Assembly: GCA_022767745.1 (NCBI GenBank)
Contig: JALENN010000011.1
Coordinates: 1-64,000 of the forward strand
Source: Alistipes sp.
Lineage (GTDB): Bacteria > Bacteroidota > Bacteroidia > Bacteroidales > Rikenellaceae
Reading direction: 5' to 3'
DNA: 64,000 nt
The notes below the pieces were generated by a model that did no database searches, was not told where the DNA came from, and saw only the letters and a list, made by a program, of their open reading frames with translations. The position numbers were made by a program, and so were the translations under genes. Shown in pieces: positions 1 through 9,297 of the stretch (position 1 is its first letter; the number at the start of each line of letters is the position of its first letter).

Positions 1-133
<133 letters not shown>

Positions 134-134
<1 letters not shown>

Positions 135-300
135 ATTAAAAGAATTTTTTAAATCTTAGCTCTAATCTCAAAGGTATTGTTTGAAATCACTCTCTTGCAA
201 GAGTGGATAAAACTTTCTTAGCTGCTCAATATCTTCAAAGAACTTTATTCCAATTTTGTTCGGAACTTCTCTCTTTTACCACCTCGCTCCGAAAAGCGGG
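134..300 (-). other. rRNA leader with boxA-like element and hairpin
   Basis: This is the transcribed leader between the rRNA promoters and 16S. It holds a boxA-like antitermination element GTTCTTTGA (minus strand, 235-243) and a short perfect inverted repeat CTCTTGCAAGAG (192-203) that could form the processing or antitermination hairpin before mature 16S. Role is inferred from position and from known bacterial rrn leaders. Confidence 0.6.
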
Positions 301-309
301 AAAGTGGTG

Positions 310-341
310 CAAAGGTAAGGCAAGTTTTTCAAACTTCCAAA
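310..341 (-). promoter_or_regulatory. rRNA promoter proximal copy (P3)
   Basis: On the minus strand, TTTG (338-341), 20-nt spacer, TACCTTTG (310-317). This fits the Bacteroidetes primary sigma consensus TTTG-N19-21-TAnnTTTG. It is the copy nearest to 16S. Confidence 0.85.
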
Positions 342-373
342 TCTTTTTGGATTTTTTTTCGTTTTCAAGACCG

Positions 374-537
374 CCTTAAGAACTTGCGCCTCATCGAAGC
401 ATCTTATCTTCATCGAAGCGGGTGCAAAGATAGACCATCTTTCCTTATTATCCAAATGTTTTGAAAAGTTTTTTTGAAAAACTCATCTTAAGAACCTTGC
501 TTGTCCGAAGTATATCCTTCATCAAAGCGGGTGCAAA
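374..537 (-). repeat. Imperfect direct repeat covering two rRNA promoter start regions
   Basis: Two copies of about 52-55 nt (374-428 and 486-537) share the -7 core, the GCACCCGCTT(C/T)GATGAAG block and a terminal GTTCTTAAG block, offset by about 109 nt. They point to promoter duplication upstream of the rrn operon. Confidence 0.75.
425..456 (-). promoter_or_regulatory. rRNA promoter middle copy (P2)
   Basis: On the minus strand, TTTG (453-456), 20-nt spacer, TATCTTTG (425-432): a full match to the Bacteroidetes consensus. The initially transcribed sequence (GCACCCGCTTCGATGAAG) is nearly the same as that of the distal copy. Confidence 0.88.
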
Positions 538-565
538 GTAAAGGGATATTTTTGTAATGTGCAAA
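534..565 (-). promoter_or_regulatory. rRNA promoter distal copy (P1)
   Basis: On the minus strand, TTTG (562-565), 20-nt spacer, TTACTTTG (534-541); one mismatch to TAnnTTTG. It is followed by GCACCCGCTTTGATGAAG, a near copy of the sequence after P2, so the promoter and its start region look tandemly duplicated. Confidence 0.8.
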
Positions 566-1118
566 TCATTTTGGACATTTTTTAAGACAAATTTGAACCC
601 CATTTATCAAGACGCTGTGTAAATGGCACTTGCGCGGAGGCCTAAATTATGAGAAATAGCAGATAACAGCTTTAGTTGCTATGTAAAAACCTGGTAACAC
701 TATTTCTATTGGACTAACATACACTCTGAATCTTGTAACCGGGGCACTCACTACTTACGTATTTGGTACAACAAACCCACATCAATAACCCTTGTCGATC
801 CAAACATAGGAACAAAGCATCACTTGGCACTATTACCACCGCGTACAGGATAAACCGCATACTTTATATAAAAGTATATTGCTACAATAAAGAGATTATA
901 CCCTCGACTCAAGTCGAGCAGCGCTACTATATACATACATTATATATGTAAATACTAATCAGTACTCACTACTCATAGTCTACACACAGCGGCTCCATGC
1001 ACAAGAATAAAGTACTACCCTACTTGCCTAAAAGCTGCTACTGGCAATCATGATACTCCTATTACATAAGTCAAGCGTGACGTATACAAAGGCTCACAGG
1101 CTTCTTCACTAATTGCAG
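566..1118. other. Intergenic region, AT-rich, no supported gene
   Basis: About 550 nt between the distal rRNA promoter and the terminator of the first Sus locus. The composition is visibly more AT-rich than the coding regions. The only open frame (763-951) encodes a 62-residue sequence with no recognisable family, no ribosome binding site and no promoter match. I see no RNA gene or repeat here apart from short A/T palindromes near 925-945. Confidence 0.6.
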
Positions 1119-1151
1119 AAAAAAAGCGGCGATGCATTTCTGCATCGCCGC
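1119..1151 (-). terminator. Intrinsic terminator of the first Sus locus
   Basis: Perfect 11-bp stem GCGGCGATGCA (1126-1136) / TGCATCGCCGC (1141-1151) with a 4-nt loop, followed on the minus strand by six to seven T. It lies about 55 nt after the stop of the SusE-like gene. Confidence 0.9.
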
Positions 1152-1206
1152 CGACAAATTAAGAGGAATTAAGGTTTTAAGTCTTGCACCCTAAGATGCT
1201 GACAAT

Positions 1207-2376
1207 TTACTTTACGAGAGAAATCCAAAGTTCATGGTTCTTGAACTCGATGTGCGAACCTTCAGGTGCAGCAGCAGCAAGTACCCACTTGGGATCACCG
1301 GTGAACGACGTAACAACGCGGTTATCGGCAGAAGGATCGGCTCCAGATACTGCAGGGCGCCAAGAAAGAGTAGAACTCCATCCGCTCGTATCGCCATACA
1401 TCTTAAACTCGCCCTTCTTCGAAACCGTATTGTACACCAGACAATCAGGATTCTTATAATCGTACTCCAACTGACGGAGACTACTCGGCATACCCCAACC
1501 TTCGGCTGCATCGCCGATGATGTAAACAGGCAGAGAACAGTAACGACCTACATAACAATTGCCGGTAGGAACATCTCCCTCGTCATTGTAATCGACGCTG
1601 ACGGCGTAATTGTTCACCGTTCCCAACGCTCCACTCACATAAGGATCAAGCGTAGCGAACTCGGCATACTTTGCAGCCTCCTCATCAGAGGTTACATACA
1701 CCATCTCACTGTCGCCCTTCTTTACAAAAGCGGGATACTTGGCTGTATTCTGCGTCGATACCACAAACGTTGAGTTAGGATTCAGAACCGCAATCTTCTG
1801 GTAGAAGAGATTCTTGTTCTTGTTCGTAATCTCCATGGCATTCTCGATGCCGCTTCCAGCAGGATTTGCATCGCCTACCAGATAGAGGTGCTGCAACGGT
1901 ATATCATAAGCAACGGTCTTGACAAAGCTCTCGGCGATCGTCGGCTTGTAATAGAAAGGACCGTTTTCGATATATGCCAGGACCTTAACCTCGAGCATGA
2001 ACTCAACGTTAGGAGCCATAGCACAATCCTGAATGATGAAACGATTCAAGGCGCGCTTAGATATCGTGTAAGAAGTAATATCCGAAGTCAGATCGCCGCT
2101 TGATAATGCAGGCGTGAAATTCTGACCCTGAACTCCAATCTTGAACACATAGCGTATTGTATATTCGTCGGTCGGCGGATTGATAGTGTTCCACGAGAAA
2201 GTCAACTCCTCGGCAGCAGCATCCTCCGTCAGGATCAACTCCTCGGCCGGAAGTGTCAGAACCATGTTGCGATCCGCCTCCGGCTTGTCAAACCAGTTGT
2301 CCAAACCGTCAGGATCCTCACAGGCCGTGAAACCGAGAACTCCGACGAGCAACATTAATTTCATTATGTTTTTCAT
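1207..2376 (-). CDS. SusE/SusF-like outer-membrane glycan-binding lipoprotein
   Basis: 389 residues. A lipoprotein signal ends in the lipobox GFTAC (Cys19). Residues about 35-160 resemble the SusE N-terminal Ig-like domain, and two later blocks start with LYLVGDA (164-170) and VYIIGDA (284-290), the usual opening of SusE/SusF starch-binding-type modules. The protein is expected on the cell surface, binding glycan for the SusC/SusD pair encoded just upstream. It is the third gene of a SusC-SusD-SusE order, 28 nt after susD, and the last gene before a strong terminator. The ligand cannot be read from sequence; the locus has no enzyme to suggest one. Confidence 0.87.
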   Translation of the reverse strand: MKNIMKLMLLVGVLGFTACEDPDGLDNWFDKPEADRNMVLTLPAEELILTEDAAAEELTFSWNTINPPTDEYTIRYVFKIGVQGQNFTPALSSGDLTSDITSYTISKRALNRFIIQDCAMAPNVEFMLEVKVLAYIENGPFYYKPTIAESFVKTVAYDIPLQHLYLVGDANPAGSGIENAMEITNKNKNLFYQKIAVLNPNSTFVVSTQNTAKYPAFVKKGDSEMVYVTSDEEAAKYAEFATLDPYVSGALGTVNNYAVSVDYNDEGDVPTGNCYVGRYCSLPVYIIGDAAEGWGMPSSLRQLEYDYKNPDCLVYNTVSKKGEFKMYGDTSGWSSTLSWRPAVSGADPSADNRVVTSFTGDPKWVLAAAAPEGSHIEFKNHELWISLVK

Positions 2377-2404
2377 AATCTTCTTTTTTTTGCGTTATTC
2401 AAAA

Positions 2405-4483
2405 CTATTCGCCGCTCTCGGCCGAAGCATCCTCCCAGAAAGGAAGCTGCACAAGATTCTCATTCTTGTCGATCTCGGTCTGGAAGATGGGCATCCAATA
2501 GTACTCCTGCTTCCATACACGGGGCAGACCGTTAGCCGTACGTACGTAGAATGCACGAGGATCATTCTTGTCAGTAGAACGCTTCGTACCGGTAAAGTTC
2601 ATACCGCCATGATAGTAATCCTGGCCGTCGCAAACCTCTTCCATCATCATCCAACGACGAAGGTCAGAGAATCGAATATTTGTATCGGCTCCACTAAGCT
2701 CCACGCGACGCTCACGCTTGATAAGACGATCCATAGTTTCCTGATCCGAAGATACTTTAATCTCATTCTCGCCGGCAGTGCCCCAGGTATACTTGGGAAC
2801 ACCCGCACGCTCGCGAATAAGGTTCAGATACTTAAGGATGTCCTCGTGACCCGGATGAAGCTTGTTAAGACACTCAACATAGTTGAGATAGAACTCGGGC
2901 AAACCATAGAACTTACCCTGCTGATAAGAGTAACTACCGTTTTTCTTGTCATCACCGGGATTCATAGACTTGTTAAGCAGATAACCGCTGCCAGGTGCGT
3001 CATGCGTACCGTCGTTATCGATAGAGGTGTGTCCTACAAGATCCTCAAAGGTCTCGCCTGAGTTAAGGTATGCACTGTTATAGAAACAGCACTTACGCTT
3101 TGCGGGCACATACCACATCTCGTTGTACTTAACGGCCATATAGAAACGCGGCTCACGGTTCACATACATCTTAAACGTGTTAACGTCCGTGATCATAGCC
3201 ATACCGTCATCGCGGAACGACACGGCACCGCCCCACTTGGTCTTACGGTACTCGGGAGCATTCGAGAACTCCGTTTCCGAATATCCCTCTCGGATAGCCT
3301 CGGGGTTGATTACAGGAATGGTCTTATAGCCATTAGCATCCTTCTCGTAATAATCACCCTCATAGTCTCCGGCAAGGGGATCGAAAGGATATACACCACT
3401 GCTCATCGCGAATGCGTCAACAAGCGACTGTGAAACACATACGCCACCATTACCTCCGTATCCGTGAGGAGTACTGAAGTTAACCCAATCCTTATATGAA
3501 ATTGAAGGCTTTGCAAACAGAACCTCACGGTTGTTACCGCGCGAGGGGTCAAACGGCGTAGTGCTGCTGCCAAGCAACGACATGAACGGATCAAGCGTAC
3601 CATCGTCATTATATGCCTTGAACAACTCATAGCCATACTCCTCCGCAAGATCGATAACAGCCTTGTTGGCCTCTAGGGCGCGCTGCCATTTGTTCTCGTC
3701 GTAACTCTGCGGGAAGAGCTTCTCACCCTCATTGTTCACATGGTCGTAATACATCGGGTTTCCGTTAACCAGCGGGCTGGCATTGAAAAGCAACATACGG
3801 GCACGGGTACAATAGCAGAAGAAGCGATTGATTCTACCGTACATGCTAACACCCTGCGAGTACTCAACGGGAAGGGCATCTCCAACCTCCTTGAGCTCCT
3901 GGTCGATCCAATCGACAATGGTATCCCAAGGCTTCTGACCATACTTCAACTCTTCGATAGGAGTAGACGTCGGTACCGACGGCGACTCGGGATCGAACGG
4001 GCACGGACCATACCAATAGAGGAACCACCAATAGTAGTATGCTATCAGTGCTCGGCACTCGAGTTTCATATTGTCCACATCGCTCTGATATACGTTATCA
4101 GACTCGATTGCATGAACATTCTCCATGAACACCTTGGCCTCGCGTATCTTTTTGGGCATGTTGGCCCAAACGTCACCGCTCCAGCTGGTATTGGTTGCCC
4201 ACATACCTATAGCACGCCGGTTGCAGTCCCAACCCCACTGATACCACAGATAAGAGGGGCGCACATCATCTGCCAACGATGCGCAACCATACTTGTTCAA
4301 GTAACCCCACAGAGGATCCGGCAGACCCGAATACACATAGGCCAGCCACCCCTCCATACGGACCTTATCGTTGAATACCATATCCAACGTAAGCTCGGTA
4401 TCGGGCTCCTTATCGAGGTAGTTGCACGAGGTCATTGTCGACAACGCCACTACCAAAACTAAAATATATCTGTATATTTTCAT
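2405..4483 (-). CDS. SusD/RagB family nutrient-binding outer-membrane lipoprotein
   Basis: 692 residues with a lipobox ending at Cys20 (STMTSC), then NYLDKEPDTEL, the standard SusD start. The C-terminal part has the usual SusD/RagB features: a LNLIRERAGVPKYTWG-type segment, the RLIKRERRVELSGA helix, and a SDLRRW motif. At 692 residues it is longer than classical SusD (about 550), as is common for homologues of large-oligosaccharide systems. It forms a lid over the SusC pore and delivers substrate. It sits 20 nt downstream of its SusC partner in the same operon. Substrate unknown. Confidence 0.94.
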   Translation of the reverse strand: MKIYRYILVLVVALSTMTSCNYLDKEPDTELTLDMVFNDKVRMEGWLAYVYSGLPDPLWGYLNKYGCASLADDVRPSYLWYQWGWDCNRRAIGMWATNTSWSGDVWANMPKKIREAKVFMENVHAIESDNVYQSDVDNMKLECRALIAYYYWWFLYWYGPCPFDPESPSVPTSTPIEELKYGQKPWDTIVDWIDQELKEVGDALPVEYSQGVSMYGRINRFFCYCTRARMLLFNASPLVNGNPMYYDHVNNEGEKLFPQSYDENKWQRALEANKAVIDLAEEYGYELFKAYNDDGTLDPFMSLLGSSTTPFDPSRGNNREVLFAKPSISYKDWVNFSTPHGYGGNGGVCVSQSLVDAFAMSSGVYPFDPLAGDYEGDYYEKDANGYKTIPVINPEAIREGYSETEFSNAPEYRKTKWGGAVSFRDDGMAMITDVNTFKMYVNREPRFYMAVKYNEMWYVPAKRKCCFYNSAYLNSGETFEDLVGHTSIDNDGTHDAPGSGYLLNKSMNPGDDKKNGSYSYQQGKFYGLPEFYLNYVECLNKLHPGHEDILKYLNLIRERAGVPKYTWGTAGENEIKVSSDQETMDRLIKRERRVELSGADTNIRFSDLRRWMMMEEVCDGQDYYHGGMNFTGTKRSTDKNDPRAFYVRTANGLPRVWKQEYYWMPIFQTEIDKNENLVQLPFWEDASAESGE

Positions 4484-4503
4484 AATCCTTGAATTGTTTC
4501 CGA

Positions 4504-7500
4504 TTAGAAGTTCAAATCAATACCGAATACAACCGATTTCATTCCGGGGTAACGCAGACCCGTAGCGGTATCGATCTCGGGATCCCACATGTCAAACGGA
4601 GAGAAGGTCAACAGGTCGTTTCCGCTTACGTATACACGGAGCTTCTTCAGACGGATCTTCTCAATCCACGACTTGGGAAGGCTGTAGCCGATCTCGACGT
4701 TCTTAAGACGCAGGAACGACATGTTCTTGAGCCACCAGGTAGAGGGCAGGTTATTGATCGTAGAAGTGTAGTGCAGACGCGGCCAGAAAACATCCTGCGA
4801 CGGGTTGTCAACGGTCCAGCGGTCCTGATAGTTCGAATAGGGGTTACCGAGAATACCCTGACCCGAACCGGGCAGGAAGTAGTTCGATCCATTACCGATA
4901 ATCTTGTAAGCGTCCCCTACACCTTGGAAGAATACATTAAAATCGAGGTTCTTGTAGACAAAGTTACCACCGAAACCGTATACAAAACGCGGGGCAGTGG
5001 TATGTCCCAAGTAGGTTTCATCCATAGCCGTAATAGTACCATCACCGTTAAGGTCGGCATACATGATATCACCGGGCATGGGATCGGCACCGAGCTCAGG
5101 CTGCGGCAGCGTCGGGTCAAGCTTTCCATTGATAAAGTCGCTGTCCTCATAGAGACGGAGTGCTATATAACCGTAATGCTCGTTCACCGAACGGTTGGTA
5201 GCGCTACGGTAAGTACCCTTCAGAGACTCGGCCTCATCACGCTCTCGAACCCAGTTCTTTGCGTACGATGCCGTACCGCGCAACTGCATGTAGAAGTCCT
5301 TGTTGAAGCGGTGGCTCCAGGTAAGCGCCGCCTCGAAACCCTTGTTGTCTACGATACCGTAGTTGGCGTAAGGAGTGCTGATGAAACCGTTCTGCGTAGG
5401 TATCGACGAACGCTGGATGAAGATATCGGTACGATACTCGTCGAACACATCGAACTGCAGGTTGAGCTCGTTGAACAAGCCGATCTCAATACCTACATTG
5501 GCCTTACGGACGGTCTCCCAAGACAGGTCGCTGATACCCGGGTCACCCTCAGTAACACCGTTGCGCGAGTAACCGCCCTGGTAGCCCCAAGTATAGCCGT
5601 CCTGACCCTCCTTGATGGTGGTGATGTAGGCAAAACGACGTCCACCGATCTGGTCGTTACCGGCAAGACCCAATGAAGCACGCAGCTTCAGGGTAGAGAA
5701 GATATGCTTTGCAGGCTTGAAGAAAGGCTCCTCCGAAATGATCCAGCCGATTGCTCCCGAGGGGAAGAAACCGTAACGCTGGCCCTTGGCGAAGTTCTCC
5801 GAACCGTTGTAACCGAAGTTGAACTCGGCAACATAACGGTTGTCAAAGTTATATGAGAGACGACCAGAGAAACCCTGGTGACGATAAGGCTGGTAGCTAC
5901 CGCTGTCGTAGCTGTCCTGCATGTAGAGCAACAGACCCTCTACGTTATGCTTCTGGCCGAAGGTGCGGTTATAGTGGATGCTACCCTCGAGGTAGGTACG
6001 GTTGTTACCGTAAGTACCGCTGGCCGAAGTGCCGAGGAACTCCTGACCGTAGCTCGAGATCTCGAGAATAAGTTCACCGTTCTCGTCACGCGTAGTAGCT
6101 ACGTTATAGTAATCGGGAGTCTTGCTTCGGGTAAGAGTCTTGCTCTGGTAGTTATCGAATGCGAACTTAACGTTGGCAGAAAGGCCCTCCGTAATGAAAT
6201 CGAGCTTCTGATCGAGCGTAACGAGGGTCTCGAGCTTAGCGTCCGTCACGCGTGAATAACCCTTCTGGGTCTGCTCTGCCCACGGGTTGTTACGGCCCGA
6301 ACGGATAGGTATTGCACCGTTATCATAGATGGGCGGGTGCACGAAGCTAGGAGTCTGGAATGCGATATCGAATGCCGTATCGGTAGACTGGGCACTCTTT
6401 CGCAGCTGCTGCAGATAACCGCCGATGCTGATACCCAGCAACGTAGTCTTGGTGATGTTGACATCGACGTTAGAACGTACCGTGAACTTGTTCAGACGCG
6501 TAGCCGTATCGAAATCGACATTGGGGTCTACGGCCATGATACCGTGCTCACGGAAATAGGTTGCAACCAACGAATAACGCAAAATCTCGCTACCGCCGTT
6601 TACATTCAGCGTGGCACGCGTATTCTCCGCCAGATTGTTGGTGATAGACTCAAGCCAGTTCACGTCGGGATAGAGCTCGGGGTCGTAACCCGTACGCGTA
6701 CGCTCGATGATTGAAGGAGCATATACATATGAACCCTCACCCTTCTCATCGGCATAAAGTTCATTCAACAGGTCCATGTAGTCGGCGGCACCTGCGAACT
6801 CGGGAAGCTTCGTCGGCGTCTGGATAGACTGCTCGATACGGAAGTTAACGCTCGGCTTACCTATCTTACCACGCTTGGTAGTGATCACGATAACACCGTT
6901 TGCACCGCGCACACCGTACATGGCGCTGGCCGATGCATCCTTCAGTACCGAGAACGACTCGATCTGCTCCACATCCAGGTCGTCGAGCGTACGCTCGATA
7001 CCGTCGACAAGAACCAGAGGCGTCGTTGTACCCTGATAAGACGAGATACCGCGGATCCAGAAGCTCGAGGCATCGTATCCCGGCTCGCCCGAAGGACGAT
7101 AGGCGATGATACCTGCGATCTGACCTGCAAGCGTGTTACTGATGTTTGACGTAGTACCCACATCGAGATTCTCGGGCTCGACCGACTGGATTGCTCCTAC
7201 GATCGACGCACGCTTCTGGGTACCGTAAGCCGTAACGACAACGTCGTCGAGGCGCTGAGTGCTCTCCTCCATCTTGACGTTGATAACGGTTTTAGAACCG
7301 ACCTTTACCGTCTGCGATTGGTATCCGATGCTCTCGAATACAATCTCAGCTGAGGCAGGGACCTTGATAGAGTACTTACCGTCGATGTCGGTCATGACAC
7401 CGTTGGTTTCGTTACCCTTTTCAATTACGGTAACTCCGACCATCGGGCCGTTAGCATCAGTAACGGTACCCGTAACGGTTAACTGCTGTGCATTGGCATT

Positions 7501-7599
7501 TACCGAAAAGAGCACGAATGCTACGGCAAACACTGAAATCACAGTGCTTCGGAATTTCCCCTCCCCTACATTCCTTAAGAATGAGTAGAAATTGACCAT
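4504..7599 (-). CDS. SusC/RagA family TonB-linked outer-membrane transporter
   Basis: 1031 residues. N-terminal signal (hydrophobic 18-36, ending NANAQ), then a carboxypeptidase-regulatory-like domain (TVTGTVTDANGPMVGVTV), then a TonB-box/plug region (DDVVVTAYGTQKR) with the SusC signature GVRGANGVIVITTKRGK in the plug, and a long beta-barrel ending in an aromatic residue (DLNF). It imports oligosaccharides across the outer membrane using TonB energy, as a complex with the SusD partner encoded next. The N terminus begins with about 16 extra residues before the hydrophobic core. It is the first gene of the operon, 158 nt below a consensus promoter. Confidence 0.95.
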   Translation of the reverse strand: MVNFYSFLRNVGEGKFRSTVISVFAVAFVLFSVNANAQQLTVTGTVTDANGPMVGVTVIEKGNETNGVMTDIDGKYSIKVPASAEIVFESIGYQSQTVKVGSKTVINVKMEESTQRLDDVVVTAYGTQKRASIVGAIQSVEPENLDVGTTSNISNTLAGQIAGIIAYRPSGEPGYDASSFWIRGISSYQGTTTPLVLVDGIERTLDDLDVEQIESFSVLKDASASAMYGVRGANGVIVITTKRGKIGKPSVNFRIEQSIQTPTKLPEFAGAADYMDLLNELYADEKGEGSYVYAPSIIERTRTGYDPELYPDVNWLESITNNLAENTRATLNVNGGSEILRYSLVATYFREHGIMAVDPNVDFDTATRLNKFTVRSNVDVNITKTTLLGISIGGYLQQLRKSAQSTDTAFDIAFQTPSFVHPPIYDNGAIPIRSGRNNPWAEQTQKGYSRVTDAKLETLVTLDQKLDFITEGLSANVKFAFDNYQSKTLTRSKTPDYYNVATTRDENGELILEISSYGQEFLGTSASGTYGNNRTYLEGSIHYNRTFGQKHNVEGLLLYMQDSYDSGSYQPYRHQGFSGRLSYNFDNRYVAEFNFGYNGSENFAKGQRYGFFPSGAIGWIISEEPFFKPAKHIFSTLKLRASLGLAGNDQIGGRRFAYITTIKEGQDGYTWGYQGGYSRNGVTEGDPGISDLSWETVRKANVGIEIGLFNELNLQFDVFDEYRTDIFIQRSSIPTQNGFISTPYANYGIVDNKGFEAALTWSHRFNKDFYMQLRGTASYAKNWVRERDEAESLKGTYRSATNRSVNEHYGYIALRLYEDSDFINGKLDPTLPQPELGADPMPGDIMYADLNGDGTITAMDETYLGHTTAPRFVYGFGGNFVYKNLDFNVFFQGVGDAYKIIGNGSNYFLPGSGQGILGNPYSNYQDRWTVDNPSQDVFWPRLHYTSTINNLPSTWWLKNMSFLRLKNVEIGYSLPKSWIEKIRLKKLRVYVSGNDLLTFSPFDMWDPEIDTATGLRYPGMKSVVFGIDLNF

Positions 7600-7764
7600 A
7601 ATCTAATAATTAGGTTAAAAAAAAGGTTAGTGCCGGGACATTAAATAAAAGCGCCCCCGGCTACCGCTTTCCCCGTCAACACAAACACGGCACCCCATGC
7701 CGATATCAAATCAGACATTGGATCTCGAACATACGGCATGATGTCGGTTGAGTTTTCGGTTATG

Positions 7765-7795
7765 CAAATTTAATATTTAATTCTCTCGATACAAA
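7765..7795 (-). promoter_or_regulatory. Promoter of the first Sus locus
   Basis: On the minus strand, TTTG (7792-7795), 19-nt spacer, TAAATTTG (7765-7772): a full consensus match. The predicted leader is about 160 nt and contains a 7-bp inverted repeat CATGCCG/CGGCATG (7696-7702 and 7734-7740) that could be a regulatory hairpin. Confidence 0.8.
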
Positions 7796-8244
7796 TTTTT
7801 TTCAGCTTGAAAGCTGTATAAATCCATATTAATAGGGATTACGAAAAACGCATACCCCAGTAACAAATTACACATTAGCGCATTAGCAGAAAAATATTTT
7901 TTTATGACAAAAATTCGGGCTCTCAGAGGTAATTTAATAGTAAAAAAATATATAAATCGAGAAAGTTCACCAGCGCAAAAACAGCCCCTTACATGTATAA
8001 AATATTTATAAATCAGTTCACTTTCTATTTTGATCGTAGACACGTTATAATTCGCACCATGGAATAAAGATTTTCCATATCACGAGATACGGTCAGGAAT
8101 ATGGATTTCGCCTCACTCACACAGCGGCCAGACAATCGGGCCATCAACCCGCCGGCACCTGTGCCATACCGCAGCACATTACCCCTAAGTAAAAGGCTAA
8201 GCGTAAAAAATCTCGCGGCAATGCACAAATTCGAAAAAAAAACG

Positions 8245-8252
8245 TATCTTTG
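8245..8252 (+). promoter_or_regulatory. -7 element of the rpmI-rplT promoter
   Basis: TATCTTTG (8245-8252) matches the Bacteroidetes -7 element. No good TTTG is found 19-21 nt upstream; the spacer is a long A run. The predicted transcript starts about 30 nt before rpmI. Confidence 0.65.
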
Positions 8253-8287
8253 CACGCTATGTTTAACTAAATTAACTTTTTTCGAAA

Positions 8288-8482
8288 ATGCCAAAAATGA
8301 AAACTAATGCCGCTGCAAAGAAACGCTTTACTTTCACCGGCACAGGTAAGATCAAGCGTAAGCACGCTTATCACAGTCACATCCTGACCAAAAAGACTAA
8401 GAAGCAGAAGCGCAATCTCTGTTACGCTTCAACCGTGTCGGCTGCCGACGAGGCCAAGATCAAGAGTCTGCTCGTAAAGTAG
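8288..8482 (+). CDS. rpmI: Large ribosomal subunit protein bL35
   Basis: 64 residues, highly basic, starting [20 protein letters not shown], the typical L35 N terminus. It is a structural protein of the 50S subunit. It is followed 103 nt later by rplT, the usual partner. In most bacteria infC (IF3) directly precedes this pair; here the upstream neighbour is a divergent Sus locus and rpmI has its own -7 element, so the pair is detached from infC. Confidence 0.97.
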   Translation: MPKMKTNAAAKKRFTFTGTGKIKRKHAYHSHILTKKTKKQKRNLCYASTVSAADEAKIKSLLVK

Positions 8483-8585
8483 TCCGACCGACGGGACAAT
8501 TTCTAACAATTAACGCGGGACAAAGCAGCCCCAAAGAGTACGAGAGAATCGTGCCGCTGCGAGTTCCATCAAAAACTTATTTACT

Positions 8586-8930
8586 ATGCCACGTTCAGTC
8601 AACGCTGTTGCGTCACGCGCAAGGAGAAAAAAGGTTTTGAAGCTTGCCAAGGGTAACTTTGGTTCAAGGGGAAACGTTTGGACAGTCGCCAAAAACACTG
8701 TCGAGAAAGGTCTGCAGTTTGCATATGCTCACCGTCAGATCAAAAAGAGGACTTATCGTTCGCTGTGGATCACGCGTATCAACGCCGCCGCACGCACCTA
8801 CGGTATGACCTATTCTGAATTCATGGGTAAGATTAACGCCAAAGGCGTGGCCCTGAACCGCAAGGTTCTGGCCGATCTGGCGATGAACGAGCCCAAGGCT
8901 TTCGAAGCAATAGTTAACGCAGTTAAATAG
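8586..8930 (+). CDS. rplT: Large ribosomal subunit protein bL20
   Basis: 114 residues with the L20 hallmarks: [27 protein letters not shown] basic N terminus, then the conserved [19 protein letters not shown] core and a C-terminal NRKVLADLA segment. It binds 23S rRNA early in 50S assembly and in many bacteria also represses its own operon through the mRNA leader. It forms a two-gene unit with rpmI, closed by an intrinsic terminator at 9013-9042. Confidence 0.98.
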   Translation: MPRSVNAVASRARRKKVLKLAKGNFGSRGNVWTVAKNTVEKGLQFAYAHRQIKKRTYRSLWITRINAAARTYGMTYSEFMGKINAKGVALNRKVLADLAMNEPKAFEAIVNAVK

Positions 8931-9012
8931 CCTGTCGGCCGGGGCGCGACCCCGAACCTCGACAGACGATCGCTACGCACTGCCCCATCGGGATGCCGAG
9001 ACGGTCGAAGCA

Positions 9013-9042
9013 AAGCGGGATACGATGTATCCCGCTTTTTTC
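9013..9042 (+). terminator. Intrinsic terminator after rplT
   Basis: Stem AAGCGGGATA (9013-9022) / TATCCCGCTT (9028-9037) with a 5-nt loop and a run of T on the plus strand. Confidence 0.9.
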
Positions 9043-9246
9043 ATACCCGGCCACACCCATCTCCACTACCCTGCCATTCACCGGTCACACACCATCGACT
9101 GATACAGCATATCCAACATCCGCGGCACATCATATACACGGCCCAATTTTATAAATATTGAAGAAACCGGCCGCTACCCGCACCTACCTTTCAGCAAAAG
9201 CCATCGAATCACCCTTCCCCGATAAACGGGAGCCAATCCGACGGGC

Positions 9247-9278
9247 ACAAAAAAGCGGCGAATATTGCTATTCGCCGC
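9247..9278 (-). terminator. Intrinsic terminator of the second Sus locus
   Basis: Stem GCGGCGAATA (9255-9264) / TATTCGCCGC (9269-9278), 4-nt loop, followed on the minus strand by a T run (complement of the A run at 9249-9254). It lies 20 nt after the stop of the BIG2/CBM6 lipoprotein. The region 9045-9246 between the two terminators shows nothing else. Confidence 0.9.
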
Positions 9279-9297
9279 CTCATGTTATTTCCAACCG

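Larger units (their letters stand above)
7600..8287. other. Divergent intergenic region between susC and rpmI
   Basis: About 690 nt with the leader and promoter of the Sus locus on the left and the rpmI promoter on the right. The middle (7800-8200) has no supported gene; open frames here give low-complexity or family-less peptides. No sigma/anti-sigma or hybrid two-component regulator gene lies here, although such regulators often flank Sus loci. Confidence 0.6.

Noticed and set aside
763..951. 62-residue open frame in the region upstream of the rrn promoters
   Set aside because: No ribosome binding site, no promoter match, no recognisable family, and AT-rich composition that gives random open frames.
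7777..8294. Two minus-strand open frames (88 and 89 residues) between susC and rpmI
   Set aside because: They cover promoter and leader sequence, overlap each other, and have no family resemblance.
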